NCBI GenBank assembly: GCA_003640385.1
Contig: RCAB01000375.1
Location: 1 to 63,608, forward strand
Length of the DNA stretch: 63,608 nucleotides
Reading direction: 5' to 3'
Origin: Setaria digitata
Taxonomy: Eukaryota; Nematoda; Chromadorea; Rhabditida; Setariidae
A model generated the notes under the pieces. That model searched no databases. It had not been told where the DNA came from and saw nothing but the letters and a program-made list of their open reading frames with translations. The first letter of the stretch is position 1. Every line of letters begins with the position of its first letter. Of this stretch, positions 1 to 13,300 are shown one piece after another. Position numbers and translations under genes: made by a program.

Positions 1-2756
1 TTTTTTTTCAAACCATAACTGATATGGAAAGGAAAATTAAAGATGTGATCTGCCAATTAATTATTTGCATTTTCTTCTTAGAATCCAAAACGTCAAGTTT
101 AAGAAGTTTTTATAATTTTAGATTGGCGCTGACTATTCACTTAGACTATTTCTTACTGTTACCCATTTTATACATTCCTCCGATCCATTTGCGCCTTCTT
201 GCTTCATTAAATTGTCTAGAAAACTTATTAAGTTTCCAACTTAATCACTGCCGCAAACTTTATCCTGAGAATTTCAAAACAAATTAATCCCATACTATGT
301 CGGGAAACAATATGTATTTTTATCAAAGTTTCCGACTTCTGAATGACTTTAGCAATGCGAAAAGTAAAGGCAATAATTATGCAATAAGAAATAGTGATTA
401 TTATACAAGTGATGTTAACAACTGAATAATGATAAAGATTATAAAAATGATAATAGTGAGAAAAATGATGGTACTTACAGTAACATAGCAAACGACTAGA
501 TATAATACTTCTGTCCAGGATGGCGCTAAACTGCTGATAAAGGCAATACTGATATCAGTGATGATAATGTTATTAATAATGATAATGATAAGAGCATTCT
601 TTCAAATGGAATCAAAAAAAAAAGATTGGCAAACATGTCGAACACAATCGTTAAAATACTTTTTTTCCTTGCCCTCTTCCATTTCTTTCCTCCGATAATG
701 ATCAATTGCAATGGAATTTCTACTCCAATCTATATGACGTAATGGGAGAAAAATATCACTGATAAAGTATGCTAATCAGATGATATCGCAATCTTATCGC
801 AGCTAATTACAGTTATATCATTCATTCTTCGGCAATAAGAAATTCCAAACTCGAGAATGCATTCTCGAAACTTTCGTTTTATTTTCATTTAATTGTACTT
901 TAACAGGTGGGTGAAGAAAAAAAGGAACCATTTGATCGAGAAGGCTTCCTTTTCTTTTAATCATTCTCCTCTTTCTCTTTCTTTTTTTCTAACAGTCGAA
1001 TAAAAAAAAAAAAAAAACCCGCTGTATCATAATCATTTGATATGCAAATTAGCAATGGGGAAATTCTCGACAGTAACCGGTGAAAATGATCATTATTGAA
1101 CTCTTTTTACTTTACAAATAAGGAATCGATCACACGGTGATCACTTTTTTTTATTATCGATTACGTAAAAGTCTCGATCATAATTGGTCAATATTTAGAA
1201 CACTACTGAGGCAAATAAATATATAACTTTAATACTTTCATTTATATATATATTGCATCTATAATAAAGTAGGAAGTATTATTGAAATAAGATCAAACAG
1301 GTTTAGTTCTCTCAGACCGGCTTCTTAGAAAGTGCTAAACTTTATCAAATTCAAGTATGTCTTTCAGATTTAGCAAAGAATTCGGAGACACATTTAGCTA
1401 CTACATTTGGTTCAGTTTGTATTAATACTGAAAAATTAAAACAAGAAATGGTACTCATGGAATAATTCATTTGTAAATAATAATAAATGAATGAATGTTA
1501 AAGTAATATTAAGTAAGAAATGAAGTTATTAGATAGGCAAATGTGTAAGCTCAGTAATAATTCAAGATAAATAGGAAAATGAATATGCAACAAAGTGTTT
1601 TCATAAGATGAAAACGAATGATGCATTTTCTTTCCGAATTCTTTTTATGTTTCAGTGCACGGAAAAAACATTTGCTACTTTATATAGAATTCCAATAATT
1701 TTATATTACAGTTAATTGTCAGAGTAAAAATAAAAATAAAAAAGAAAACGAGTCAGAAAGAGATGAATCAAATTTTCTTTTTTTTTTTTTTAAAACTAAA
1801 AAAATTTGTGGAATGTTAAAGCAAGGAATGAATTATAACGATAAAAATTCTAATCAGTGTGCATCAGATAGAAGGAAAAAAAAAAAAAAAAAAAAAAAGA
1901 TTTGACCCAAATCGATGGCCAATATCGATGGCGCCTCTGTACGCAATAAAAATATTCTTTAAAAAAAAAAAATTTTTTTTTCTCTTCAGTCTAAAAATAC
2001 ATTTACAATTGTGTTCATATCAGAAAGGACCATATTTTCTTCCTTTCTTTCTTTCTTTCTTTCTTTTTTTTTTTTTTTTTTCTACCTCTTTCACACACTT
2101 CATTTTCTTTCAAATTTTTTCCCTAATTTTGCAAAAATGAATTGATATAATATATATGGAAAAAAAAAGGAGCAAAGGAAGGATGAGACGATCAGTTCAG
2201 CTTTATACTTTTGTAAAAAGGTCAGAAGTGAAAGGTTTTATTTGAAAATTTTTGTCTAAAACTTTTTAGCTGATGATCGGAGTGTTTATTTTTTTGACGT
2301 AAGTCATGATGATGAGATTTGATCCATAATCCATGTGTTTGATAGGTTCCATTTCACGTTTTAACGTATTACTTATCACGTGTATCACGATTCTGACGTG
2401 CTAGGAGTTAAATTAACTAAATAACTATCGTCGTACTTACAAAAATGCAGTTGAATTCTGAATTCTGCTGAATAACAGAAGGGAACAGAACTGCGACGTG
2501 TTTCCTATGGTCATTTAAATACGACATCATTTGTAACTTCTTCCATCAATATAACTCAAAAATTAAAACAAAAGTTGAAGAGAAGAAAACGGAGAGAAAG
2601 AGGAAGAGAGAGGAAGAAAGGGAAAGAGAGAAATAAGAAAACTCATGATGAGAATGCATTTTACAAAAAAAAAAATTATTACAATTGTTTTGCACATCAA
2701 AAGTCGTTGAAAATGTGCAAAGGTACGGAATAGAAAGGGAAAAGTTTGATTGTACC

Positions 2757-2880
2757 ATCGACAACAACAAGTGGGTAAATTCTGATGGGTAGGAAGATTG
2801 TTGAGCAAGCTGATGGGTAAGATAAGAATGGTTGGGTAGGTTGCTGGGTAAGACCGCTTGCCTTCTTGCCTACCCACGAA
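2757..2880 (+). repeat. Imperfect GGGTA-motif repeats
   Basis: Irregularly spaced TGGGTA/GGGTAG units recur on the plus strand (near 2773, 2786, 2813, 2833 and 2845), followed by an inverted CTACCCA near 2870. The final pair could fold into a short hairpin. The motif resembles but does not match the nematode telomere unit TTAGGC. It lies directly after a long GA-rich tract. No function is assigned. Confidence 0.45.
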
Positions 2881-4432
2881 ACCAACAGAGGACAGGCGGG
2901 GGAGAGCAGTCAAACTGGCGATGCGACGGTTTGATGACATTACAAACAAACAAAACTTGTATGTGGCGATGTGAAGATGATCAAATGAAATGGAAAGGAA
3001 TCAAAGGCTGACGACGATGATGCTGACGATGAAATGTGCCGAAAAGTCCACCTGTGATATTTTAAAAAACAGTAGTAGGTGATAGTATACTTATAATCAG
3101 TGCAGGAATTTGATAAATGCAATTACTATTTGAAAACGTAACGGGAAACAGATGGCAATCAGGTGTGATATATATTTCATCTTAATGATATCAGTTGATA
3201 ATTGTAACTTATGACAGTGATAATTATTAATAATCGATTCAGTCAATCGTTTGTGATATACCATATAACATAAAAAAATTTTTCACCCATGAAAGTAAGT
3301 CAACAATAATTCAGTGATGAATTTTAATCCATAAGTATGTTATTATCGTAGCTAAATGGTAAATTTCAATCTCATGCTATATGGAAATACTTAATAATGG
3401 TAATTGATCGTAGTCATAATGATTAGTGATAATTAAATCACTGTAATCAATGATAATAAAACCGGAAATACGACCAATTATAATAGTAAGAAAAATAAGG
3501 CTGCAGAGAGAAACAAGTGAGTTTCAACAAACAGCGATTTTTTTCTTCTCATTGTTTTCGAACTTGCATTAAGTTTTCTAATTTCGTTCTGTACTAAATT
3601 TCATAATTTTGTTTTGTATTGAATTTTACGGTTCTATTTTTTGTTTTTATTCCTTCGTTTTCTTTTTGTTTTTTGAAGTAGATTAAAAAGTTACTATTTA
3701 TTAACAGAAAAAAAAAAGAATAAAAGTCATTAAGCTTTACAAATCTTTTCTACCCGATACTTTTACTCCATCAAGAATAAGTGTCCTTGAACGAGAAGGC
3801 AAAGGAAAGGAAAAAGAATGATTCGATCCACTTCGCACATTCCATTCCTAATCATCATCACTAAACGCATACAAACGAATAGCTTTTCCATTGGCAAAAG
3901 TGATTTATATTCCATCTATTGAAGAATATCATCACTAAACGAGTAATTCGATTTAACATATCCCAATGTGAGTATATTCCAAACTTCACTATCTCTCATA
4001 CTATTAATTGCTCCAGAAATTTTTGTCTGTTTATTTCGAAAATTCTCCTTTTCAAAAGTAATAAAGACAGCTTATACTTCCCTTTTATTTTTTAACGAAA
4101 ACAAAAAAAACAGAACATATCTGCAATACTTTATAATTACCTGCACAACCATTGACTCAATTATCCGTAGTACCATACTACACTTTTTTTTTTATTTTTA
4201 AGAAGTATACAATGTTTTAAAATTAGCCCTCAAATTCTTTTTCTCATGGGTATTATTTAAAAAATTCCAAAAAGAAAGCGGAAAACAAAAGCTTTTCAAG
4301 GTTCAAATGTTTTCTTTTCTTTGGAAAATTACGACATCATTTATCCAAGTATTCCTGATTATAGGATAATTTATTTTTGAGCATTTTAATCAGCAAAATA
4401 AAGCACCGTTTGTAATTTTCATTTAAAAAAAA

Positions 4433-4598
4433 GTTGTTTTTGTTCCAGCCTTTCGCCTTTTGAAACTATAGTTAAAAGCAAAACAAAACATTACCGAAGA
4501 AACTTCTTATNGTTGTTTTTGTTCCAGCCTTTCGCCTTTTGCTACTTTTGAAACTATAGTTAAAAGCAAAACAAAACATTACCGAAGAAACTTCTTAT
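4433..4598 (+). repeat. Duplicate flanking single N (assembly join)
   Basis: A 78-nt segment (4433-4510) is followed by a single N at 4511 and then repeated as an 87-nt segment (4512-4598). The copies are identical except that the second carries 9 extra bases after CGCCTTTTG. A gap of one N between near-identical copies looks like two overlapping contigs or haplotypes abutted without being merged, not a real tandem duplication. It sits just past the helicase stop codon and does not touch the coding sequence. Confidence 0.8.
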
Positions 4599-4639
4599 CC
4601 ACGATTTAAAGAAATGAATTTAACATGTATTACACAACT

Positions 4640-7600
4640 TCAAACCAAATTTCTCTGTATACCCCGAATCCGTGCTGGATCATTCAGTTCCACATCTTCA
4701 AGAGGTTTGCCAAGCCGTGCAGCTAGCTAAAAATTGTTTCATTTTTTTTTTTTTTTTTTTTTTTTTTTGAGAAGAAAACTGAATAAATGGTTTGAACAGA
4801 ATACTAAAAACTTACCTAAAAAGTTTAAAAACCCACCTATTTCTCTGGAAGGGTAATGAAAGCTTTCTTTTTTCCAGTGACTGAGATTTTGAAGCCGCTC
4901 TCAAAATTTCAATGGCCAGAAAAAAGGAAACTTTTTTTCTCTTCCTATTTTTTTAGTGAACATGAATCAAAATGAAACTGTAAATTACGACTTCCTCAAT
5001 CAAAGAAAAAAGAAAACAACGTATAAATGATAAAAAGTTTTTTGAAAAAAGCCTTTCCTTCAATATTTCGCTGATTAGAATTGCAAGAATGTGATGAATA
5101 AAAAGCAAAATATGATTTGTCTAAAAAAAACTAATATGATACAAAAAATATAACCTCCAAGCACCGATGCCTTGCTAGCTAGCAATGGGAAAAATCAAGC
5201 TACTGATATATTCAGCATGCTACAAAGGAACATAAAAACTTCCGACTATGTCATCTAAAATTCTGATCAAGAAAGAAGTAGATATCTCTGTCTCATATTT
5301 TTTTTTTTTTATTTTTTGCTGTAAGAGGGAAGACTAACTTCAATAGTATTTACATGCTTTATTTCCCAAGCTCGTCGCACAAATGATGTCATCAAGCATT
5401 TATGCAAACTCCCAAGACGTCCAATTCGACCACATCTATGGACATAATCGGAAATTTGTCGCGGAAAATCATAATTGATAATATGCCTCAACTGCGGAAG
5501 GTCTAAGCCTCTGAAATTTTCATAAAATTATGAAAGAGGTCAAAAATGTTTTCTCCAAATCATTTAGCCTTTAAAAGACATAACCTAAGATTTCCACGAT
5601 TATTTTGGTTCTAAACAAACTAGCAAGAACAATCTATTTTTAAACATTCACAACTGATATAAAGAATATACTAGTAACTCTCATTCCAATCATCTAAATC
5701 TTATGTGATCACACTATAATTTTAGTCAAAATACTTTAAAATACCTGCTAGCAACATCCGTTGCTACAATAACACGTACGGTGCCACTTTGCAAATTGCC
5801 AATTAGCCGTTCAGCTTGGCGACCACCACTCAGAAATATATGCTCAACTCCCATCTCTTTCAATGATCTTGATACCAAGTCTATATTTTTCCAATCCTGA
5901 AAATCATAAAAGTGGAATTTGCTAAGTACGAATAAAATCCAGTTAACAAATAACAGGAAAGGATAAATTAGCTAGAGATCAAAGGAATTCAAGAAAAAAA
6001 AAAAATGCCATGACTCTGCTAAACGAAACCTTGCAGAAGATCAAAGTTTGGCCGCTCACAAAAGAGAGTCCTTTTTGAATTAACTCTTTTAGTTTTTCCA
6101 ATTTGTCCATTTCCCTGATTCTGACGAAAGTTTGCTTTATGTGAGGCATAATGCAATGCAAATTCTCAGTTTTAACACAGTACAAATATTCGTAATCCAC
6201 TATACTTTCCGCAATCCTTTGCAATTTGTCTGGATACGTAGCGGATGAGAAAATGAGACGCACACCATCTCAAAATCCAATAAACAGTAAAAGTGAATCA
6301 TTCAGATCGAATTTTCCTATTAAAATTATTTCTAGCACATAAAAATAAATATTCCCACCACTACTTCAAATTTTACGTTATAACATGTATTATGTGTGAA
6401 ATGTCATATGAAATATTCATAAACGACTTCTAAATGAATTCCCAAAGTAAAAGTAATAAAACAAAACAATATGGATCTGAATTTGTCCCATCAAGGTATT
6501 GCTAATCCCAGAAGCGACTACAAACCTTTAGCATTTTTATCGTTTGCCGAATGTCGTATTTTAAGAGCATGAAGCAATCCAGTAGTATTGCTCAGAAAAC
6601 TGTCATCGAGTAACATATCGGCTTCGTCCAAAACTACATGAGTAATATTAAAGGACGAAAAAAATTCCGAAGGAAAACTGGGAGTACTAACAAGAATATT
6701 CCAATCCTGCAATTTTATACTACTAATTAGATCATAACAGTTCGACGTTTACAACAGAAAACTTTAGAATTGCCATTATTTTTTCATAGTGGAATAGAAA
6801 ATTATTAGTATTTTCTTCTTTTGAAATATAGTCTGAAGAGGAATGCTTTAAATTATTCCCAAAACTTTAAAGATATACCTCGGAAACCAGTTTTTCATTC
6901 CGCCATCTCTCACTATCACCAACAATTTTAATACCAGTACCTTCGGCAAGTTTTCTGATCATGAGTGAAGTTTGCATGCGTAAAGCGTGTGTAGGAACCA
7001 GCACAATGGCTAAAAAGCGACATGTAATTGAAATGCATGGATGAGAAAAATCTTTAAACTCCTTCGCTTTGAAAAATGATACCAAATAAAAATTGTGTTT
7101 TCTAATACTCTTATCGGGATTTAAAAAAAGCAGAAATTTCGACGAAAAATCATAGACTGAATGAAGCTACCAAAGAGAAATTTCGCCTTTTATTTTCTGC
7201 ATAAATGTGACACAGGTAATTAAACTGAATAAAAAATGCAAACTTTTTGTATGACTATCCGCTGTACGCAGTAAAGTCGATAACAATGGTGCAGCATATG
7301 CTACTGTTTTGCCTGAACCTGTTTCAGCAGCTATAAGAAGATGTGCATCACTTCTGAAGGCTCGGAATGTTCGGCGCTACAAATTTCCAAAAAACCACTT
7401 TTTTTTCGAAAACAACTCCAAATAAAATTTTGAATGGAACTTTCAAGTAATAAAAAAATGTACTTGTATAATTGTTGGCATTCGAAAACCAAGTTTTCGG
7501 GTGTTTTCGATGATCGCTGGATCAAGCAGACTTACATTTTCATCCCATGAAAACGATTCGTCAAGATTGAACGATGGATTCTGGAAATCAATTGGAAATT

Positions 7601-9289
7601 TCCGAGTAATTGTAAACTTGCAAATTAATATAAAAATTATAAGCGATAATAAATGTACACATACTAAGTACATCTTATACCAAATAATTGGAGGTAATGC
7701 GTAATGTTGTGTAAATCATAGCATAGGTAACTTATTTGTCAAAGACCCTATAAAGGGAAAAGAAAAAATGAAATTAATTCCTACCGCTTTCTTTCCTTTT
7801 TGTATTAGATATATACAATAAAAAAAAGATGTCGACATTTAAAATTAAGCAGTAAAACTGTTCATACATAAATAAGTGTACCCTTCTCATAACTGGACGA
7901 ATAGTGAACCAATCATCCTTATATTTGCTTTTCACCCAATATTTGCTCACCAATTGTATATCACCAGGAGGATATCGCATACCATCATAATGATTGTATT
8001 CGCTTTTAGCACAATCTAAAAATATAATTAAGTCCAATTCTTGGTAATAAAGTCGTAACCATTGATTCTGAATAAAGAAAAAATAGATCAAGAAACTATT
8101 AACACAAAATCGTGCCCGTCTGATTAGGTCTAATTAAGACTTATCGAGATATTATCTAATCTACTAATGCCAGTGACCATTATTTCAGTATTATCTACAA
8201 AATTTAAAGTTATTCAGCAAGGAATGAGTATAACTCAAAAAGCTTCTTTTTTTTTGTCAAAGGATCTATAAAAAGAAAAAAATGAAATTAACTCCTACTG
8301 CTTTGTTTCCCTTTTTGTATATGCAATATAAAAAAAAGTCGGCATTTTAAAAATAAAGCAGTAAAACTGTTCATATATGTTTATTAAATTATGCCAATGT
8401 CACGATAAATAATGTAAAAACTGTAACTTTTAATAAGATGCACATTAATGAAGAAACCAACCAATGACAACTTTTGCTGTACTTCGGTCAACACCATATA
8501 ACCTTTCGTATTCCTCTTCAGCTTCTCGTTTTTTCTTCATCTTTTTTCGCTGAGCCCGGTGAAATGCCACTGGTTCGGTGATTATAGGCAATTCCCTTAA
8601 TTATTTTCAGGCTTCAGAAGACCATTCTTACATTTCAGGACGCTTCTGCGATAACAAATGGCAAATTTTCTTTTTGTTTCCCTATCTTTTTCTGGTCATC
8701 TCTCTTTCTTTCGGTTCATTTCCGAATAAATACATTTCTCATGTACATTAATAAGTAAATAATCCAGTTTTAGAATATGAATCAATGCGATCCACCAAAA
8801 TTCCACAAAATTGAGAAAACAAAAGACAAAAGTTGCCACACAATTCAGTTAATAAAAGTGAGGGGTTTTCAATACCTGGAGCTTTCTTTGAGTTGCAACC
8901 GTAAGAAATTCGAAGTCCAACCAGTATCTTCCTCTTCATTTAATTCCTCCTCAAATTCGCCGACAACTTCTTCTGAAGCATCATATGCTTGCTTTGGATG
9001 AGATATTCTGAGCGGCAAAAGTTTCATACCAAATGAACTCAACGATCCAAACTATAAGAAAAATGATGAAAACTTGAAAGTCTGCACAAATTCAAACATC
9101 AGTGAAGATTCTGAAACTCAAAATCCTTACCGTATCACTTGGCTTCCTTCTTTCGTTTTTGCGACGGATTATCTTATGAGTGCTAACCGGCAGTTGATTC
9201 GTTGTCGAATTTTTACTTGTTCTAGGAACCGTTGAATAAATTCGATATGAGGCAAGAATAGTCGTAAATCTTGAAGATATCCAACGCAT
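4640..9289 (-). CDS. DDX28: Mitochondrial DEAD-box RNA helicase, DDX28-like
   Basis: ATP-dependent RNA helicase of the DDX28 family, which in other animals acts in mitochondrial RNA granules in large mitoribosomal subunit assembly. Exons, 5' to 3': 9289-9131, 9051-8900, 8595-8462, 8015-7882, 7580-7464, 7376-7256, 7009-6879, 6706-6526, 6268-6030, 5896-5745, 5510-5339, 4726-4640; phases close in frame to 592 aa. An Arg/Ser/Thr-rich, acid-poor N-terminus resembles a mitochondrial presequence. Motifs seen: Q-motif Gln232, I AETGSGKT (249-256), Ia VPTHAL, II DEAD (343-346), III SAT (385-387), [11 protein letters not shown] (501-510), [10 protein letters not shown] (531-538). DDX28-specific stretches LHCIMPH.KQTF and IELAAR are also present. 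Weaker junctions are acceptors TTAAG (exon 3) and TTGAG (exon 9) and donor GTCATA (exon 6). Ortholog assignment rests on remembered family features. Confidence 0.9.
7735..7870 (+). repeat. Intronic direct repeat, copy 1 (DDX28 intron 4)
   Basis: This segment is a diverged direct copy of 8254-8379. Shared blocks include TTGTCAAAG, AAAATGAAATTAA, CTTTTTGTAT and GCAGTAAAACTGTTCATA. The copies lie on either side of helicase exon 4 (7882-8015); this one nearly touches the exon's 3' edge. Confidence 0.75.
8254..8379 (+). repeat. Intronic direct repeat, copy 2 (DDX28 intron 3)
   Basis: Partner of 7735-7870 in the same orientation, with several substitutions and small indels, so the duplication is not recent. 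It ends about 80 nt before the 3' edge of helicase exon 3 (8462-8595). Confidence 0.75.
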
Positions 9290-10356
9290 CTGACTTCCAC
9301 CTCATATGTTTTTACACCTAAATATTCTTCATTCACTTATTTATCTGCTTAATTATTTCGTGTTATGCTCTTAATCTCCTTGTTTCATTATGATTTGCTC
9401 ACGCAATTATTCCTCTTCTCACTCATCGGATAAATTAAACCCTTTGTTCACCCATTAGCATGCAAACTATACAACTACTTCATCACAGCTATTCACGTGA
9501 ATTATTTTCAAAGCAAAATTCATCATCTCCCAAGTAAATCAAATTGTGTCAAATACATACAATATTTTACATCAACCTTTGATTCTATTTTCCTTCCGTT
9601 CGTCCTATACTTTCTCCAACTATCCTTCAGATTAACTACCTATTTACCCATTTAATAGTATTTTTAATTCTAGAGAAGCTTCAGTCGAAATACCGCTACT
9701 CAATAAAAAAACTGCATCATTTCAACCAAAACATAGCTGCAAATAGACATAGAGTGTACTAGCAAAGAGAATAAAGTACCTTTATCTAATTAAGTAATTG
9801 AGTAATCGAATTAACTCTCATTTTGGGAATGTATAGGCTTATAAATGTCATCCGGAAATATAACTGGAACAGGCAGACAAGCCAGAACTCGAACTCGAAC
9901 TCTCTCTCCTCACCCCTCAGCGAAGCATCCCTCAGTGAAACTCAATTCTCAGTAAGTTTTAGCAAGCCGAATCCCACGACCCACCATCCCTCATTCATTT
10001 ATTTGAAATCAAGTTTTGGTTTGTAATTAAGCTGTTTACTTATTGCGGGGCTGCAGGTAGTAGTTATTCGGAGCTTGCCAGGTAAATAAGAGATTTATTT
10101 TAATTGCTGAAATGATGCATTTCTGCACTATATGCATTGCTTATTGTCAGTTGATTTGCCTAGCAAGTAATGATTTTGGTGATAAATAAAGATTTGCTTG
10201 AACGATGATAATTCTCTCTTCCTCTCGAATTGATCAGTTGATAGCAATATTAAAAAATAACATTTTGCACCATAAAAGAGGAAAAAAAAAACTTTGCAAT
10301 AAGACTTTGAAAAATGATTTATTTAACAGATATCTTGTACTGTAATTGCCATAAAA
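9290..10356. promoter_or_regulatory. Shared upstream region of DDX28 and NOC3
   Basis: The 1,067 bp between two divergent start codons contain no convincing exon. The part next to the helicase is A+T-rich. The middle (about 9880-9990) is comparatively C-rich, with CTCGAACTCGAACTC and CCTCAGCGAAGCATCCCTCAG. It must hold the promoters of both genes, either as one bidirectional promoter or two close ones. No TATA-type element was identified with confidence. Confidence 0.55.
10318..10329 (+). promoter_or_regulatory. Possible trans-splice acceptor upstream of NOC3
   Basis: TTTATTTAACAG ends 27 nt before the NOC3 ATG at 10357. A T-rich acceptor with no upstream coding exon, this close to the start, is where a nematode spliced leader is usually joined. 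It could also be the acceptor of an ordinary 5'UTR intron. Confidence 0.4.
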
Positions 10357-13300
10357 ATGAATTCAAATGGTGCGAAAAAAGTACGAAAAAAGCAAGCACG
10401 TAAAGTGAAGAGAAAACTGAAACGGTTGCAAAAATCGAAGAAATTAAAACGTCATATGATCGATGCAATCAAAGACATCAATTCTAAGAAATATGCTGGT
10501 ACAAGAAAACGAAACCGTGAAGTAAGTTTTTCCTTTTTTTTTTTTCTTTCTCGTCATTTTTCCACCCATAGATTATGAGAAAGTGAATTTTTAATAAATA
10601 TAATTATAAAAAATAAGTCTTAAATAAAGCTGTTCAACTTAGTGATAATTTTGAGCAATTTTTGAAGTGAGATCTCATGCATCCTCATAATCGTATTGCG
10701 ATTGTTGTTAGTTTATAGGATAATTTAGAAAAATTAAGTTTAGATATGTTTTTCACTTAACAGATGCGTTTTCTTATGTTTAGTTACTCCTAATCTGGCC
10801 TGTTATTATATTTTTATTATTTCTGCTGCATAGCATACAAAGGATGTCTTTCAGTGCAGGTTACAGATATTTAAACTTTAGATCGAAAACGATTGGTTAA
10901 CCGATCGGCAAATGGTAGTTGAAAATGAGAAGGATGATGATATTCTTCCCTTGGATATGCTTGATGCTGATATCGATTGGGAGAATAGTGCGTTTGCATC
11001 AAAGATTAGACGAATTGAAAAAGGTTGAAATGAAAAAGTTATCAGTTTTTTTTTTTTTTTTTTTCATGATGATGTTACTTTAAATAAGCGGTTCAGTGTT
11101 GTTGTTAAAATGGAATGGAGTAGGTTTAAATTACCAAGTGATATATAATCATTTTAATTAATTCAGCATCTGTTCCACTTAGGAATTAAAGGTATTTCTC
11201 ATTTTCAGCCAAAAGTAAAGCTTTAATTGATGATATTGAAAGTAAAAAACGTAAATTCCCCGGAACATTGGATGATAATGTACGAGAGTTGTTGCCGATC
11301 AAAATGGATGGGAAGATAATAAGACGGACGCAAAAGGAAGATGAAGCTGACGGTGCTTTATTTATATCTAATCTTTTTGTAAATCTTTATATCATTTGCT
11401 TAATGTTTATAAAGAAAGCTACTTTTAATTTATATTTTCAGCCGTTGTAGAAGATATGGAAGAGGAAGAAGAAGATACTGGTAGTCGCATTGACTTGTCC
11501 CAGCTAAGTGCAGTAGAGCTGCTAAAATTATGCCATAAACATGTGGAGGAAGCAAAAAGTAGAATTAGCAACTTAGCATATTTAATCATCGCAGATCCTC
11601 AGATTGAGGTAGGTTGTGCGATTTGTTAAGTCTTACGTAGTTAGTGATGTGTGGAGGAAGGGGAAATATCCACCATCTGCGGCGAGAATTGGAAATTGTT
11701 GTGTAAAAAATAACTGCACTTATTGCGCAGTGATTTTCAGGAGACAAAAGTTATCTCGGAGCCATTTCATCAAGTTTTGCATAATCAAGAAGCATGTAGC
11801 GGATAACTTTTAAAAAATTTTGTGTTTTTTTTTTATGTAGATTTGACTTTTAAAGAGGAGAAAGTCTTGTTGGCTTTTCTTTCCTAAATTCTAAAAATTA
11901 TCTTGAAAATTTTAGGTACACAAATTAAAGGAGTTGCATTTGTTATGTACAGGTAAAAATATTTTTTTGCCGGCTCAAGAAACTGTAATGAAACTTGCAA
12001 TTGTTTCACTGGCTGAAATTTTCGTGGACATAATCCCTGGTTATCCTATAAGGTTGGTAATTTTTTCGAACTTTTTAGTTTCTTTCTCTAGTTCATTTCG
12101 CCTTTTTTAGTATCTTATCATCCTTTATAAGACTGTCTGGTAAAAAATTCTGGTTTGAGTTATTTCAGGTCTCCTACTGAGAACGAAATGGCTCAAAAAC
12201 TTAAAAAGGAAACATTAAAGCTGTATGATTTTGAGCAAACGCTTTTACGATACTATTTGAAATATTTGCAGCATTTGGAAAAGTATGCTGAAAGTGAGTG
12301 AACTGCTTTTGAATTCAAGTAATGAACCTCAGTTATTTAAGACTTCTTATTTCACAAAAGTTAGTGCTGGGTTTTTCATTAGCTGGAGTAACTTGACCGT
12401 AAAAACCATAAGTCTTAGTTCCCTTTGGTAGTCTACACTTATTTACGTAAAGCTGAAGTATGGTTTATATATCTGGAGGAAGTCTTTATTGACATCCTAT
12501 TTGCATTTTGATCAAAAAGTATTGTCGATATAATTTTAAATAAATGAAGAATTTCAGAATTACTGAAAACATCCAAGTATCTGAATAATGATCCATTGCC
12601 TATTCTTTGTTTGAAATGCCTTTCACGACTACTGCTTTCTGCTCCTCATTTCAATTATGCTTCAAATATAATTACTTTTTTAGTTCGCATTACCACTTCA
12701 GCTTCCAAGGAAGTAAGTTCCTCAGGCATCATTACCATCATTTATTTTTACCATATATTTAGCACCTTTTACTTATTCTCCTTCTCGTAAGTTGATTTAA
12801 TTCAGTGTTTTAATTCAATGATTAATTTAATTCAAGACGGTGGAAAAGCCATAATTTCATTGTATTGATAGGCTGTGAATATATGCTGTTCTTCTCTGAG
12901 CGAATTGTTTCACAATGACTTAACTTTTCGAATATCTTCTACTGCAGCAAAATGTATTGCATCTGTTGTTAATAAAAAATTGGGAAACGTACCACCGGCA
13001 CTCATTGGAACTTTCCTGAAATTGAAAATAAAAGTTTGTAATTCCATGTTTTTGCTTTAAAATGCAGAAAATTGATTTAAAATTAGGCATTTAAAAAACT
13101 TGGTGGATTTAGATTTCGGAGAATCACTTGATCAATTAACTTTTCGGTTTTAGGAAGTGAATAAAGATGAAAAAAATCAACAGAAAGAGAAACTGCTCAA
13201 TAAGAAGAGACTGCTGAATAAGGAGAAGAAAAAAAAAAGTAGGGAAAAGGTAGGTATTTTACTCCTTGTATTTTATTCCTTTCTTCCTCTGATGATGTTG

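Larger units (their letters stand above)
1..4639. other. Gene-poor region, low-complexity DNA
   Basis: No convincing coding exon was seen on either strand. The stretch is A+T-rich with many poly-T/poly-A runs (for example near 1780, 1880 and 2060). A more G-rich island at about 2480-3060 holds a purine-rich GA tract (about 2575-2640) followed by spaced GGGTA motifs. Short open frames here read as low-complexity Leu/Phe/Ser or Lys-rich peptides without recognisable domains. The right end is the likely 3' flank of the helicase gene; a minus-strand AATAAA lies at 4370-4375, about 265 nt past its stop. Confidence 0.6.

Noticed and set aside
24..711. Three short open frames on both strands
   Set aside because: No domain, biased A+T-driven composition and no splice context; likely chance frames.
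2563..2940. 126-codon minus-strand frame over the G-rich island
   Set aside because: It is a translation of the GGGTA and GA repeats (Tyr-Pro and Phe/Leu/Ser-rich) with no recognisable family.
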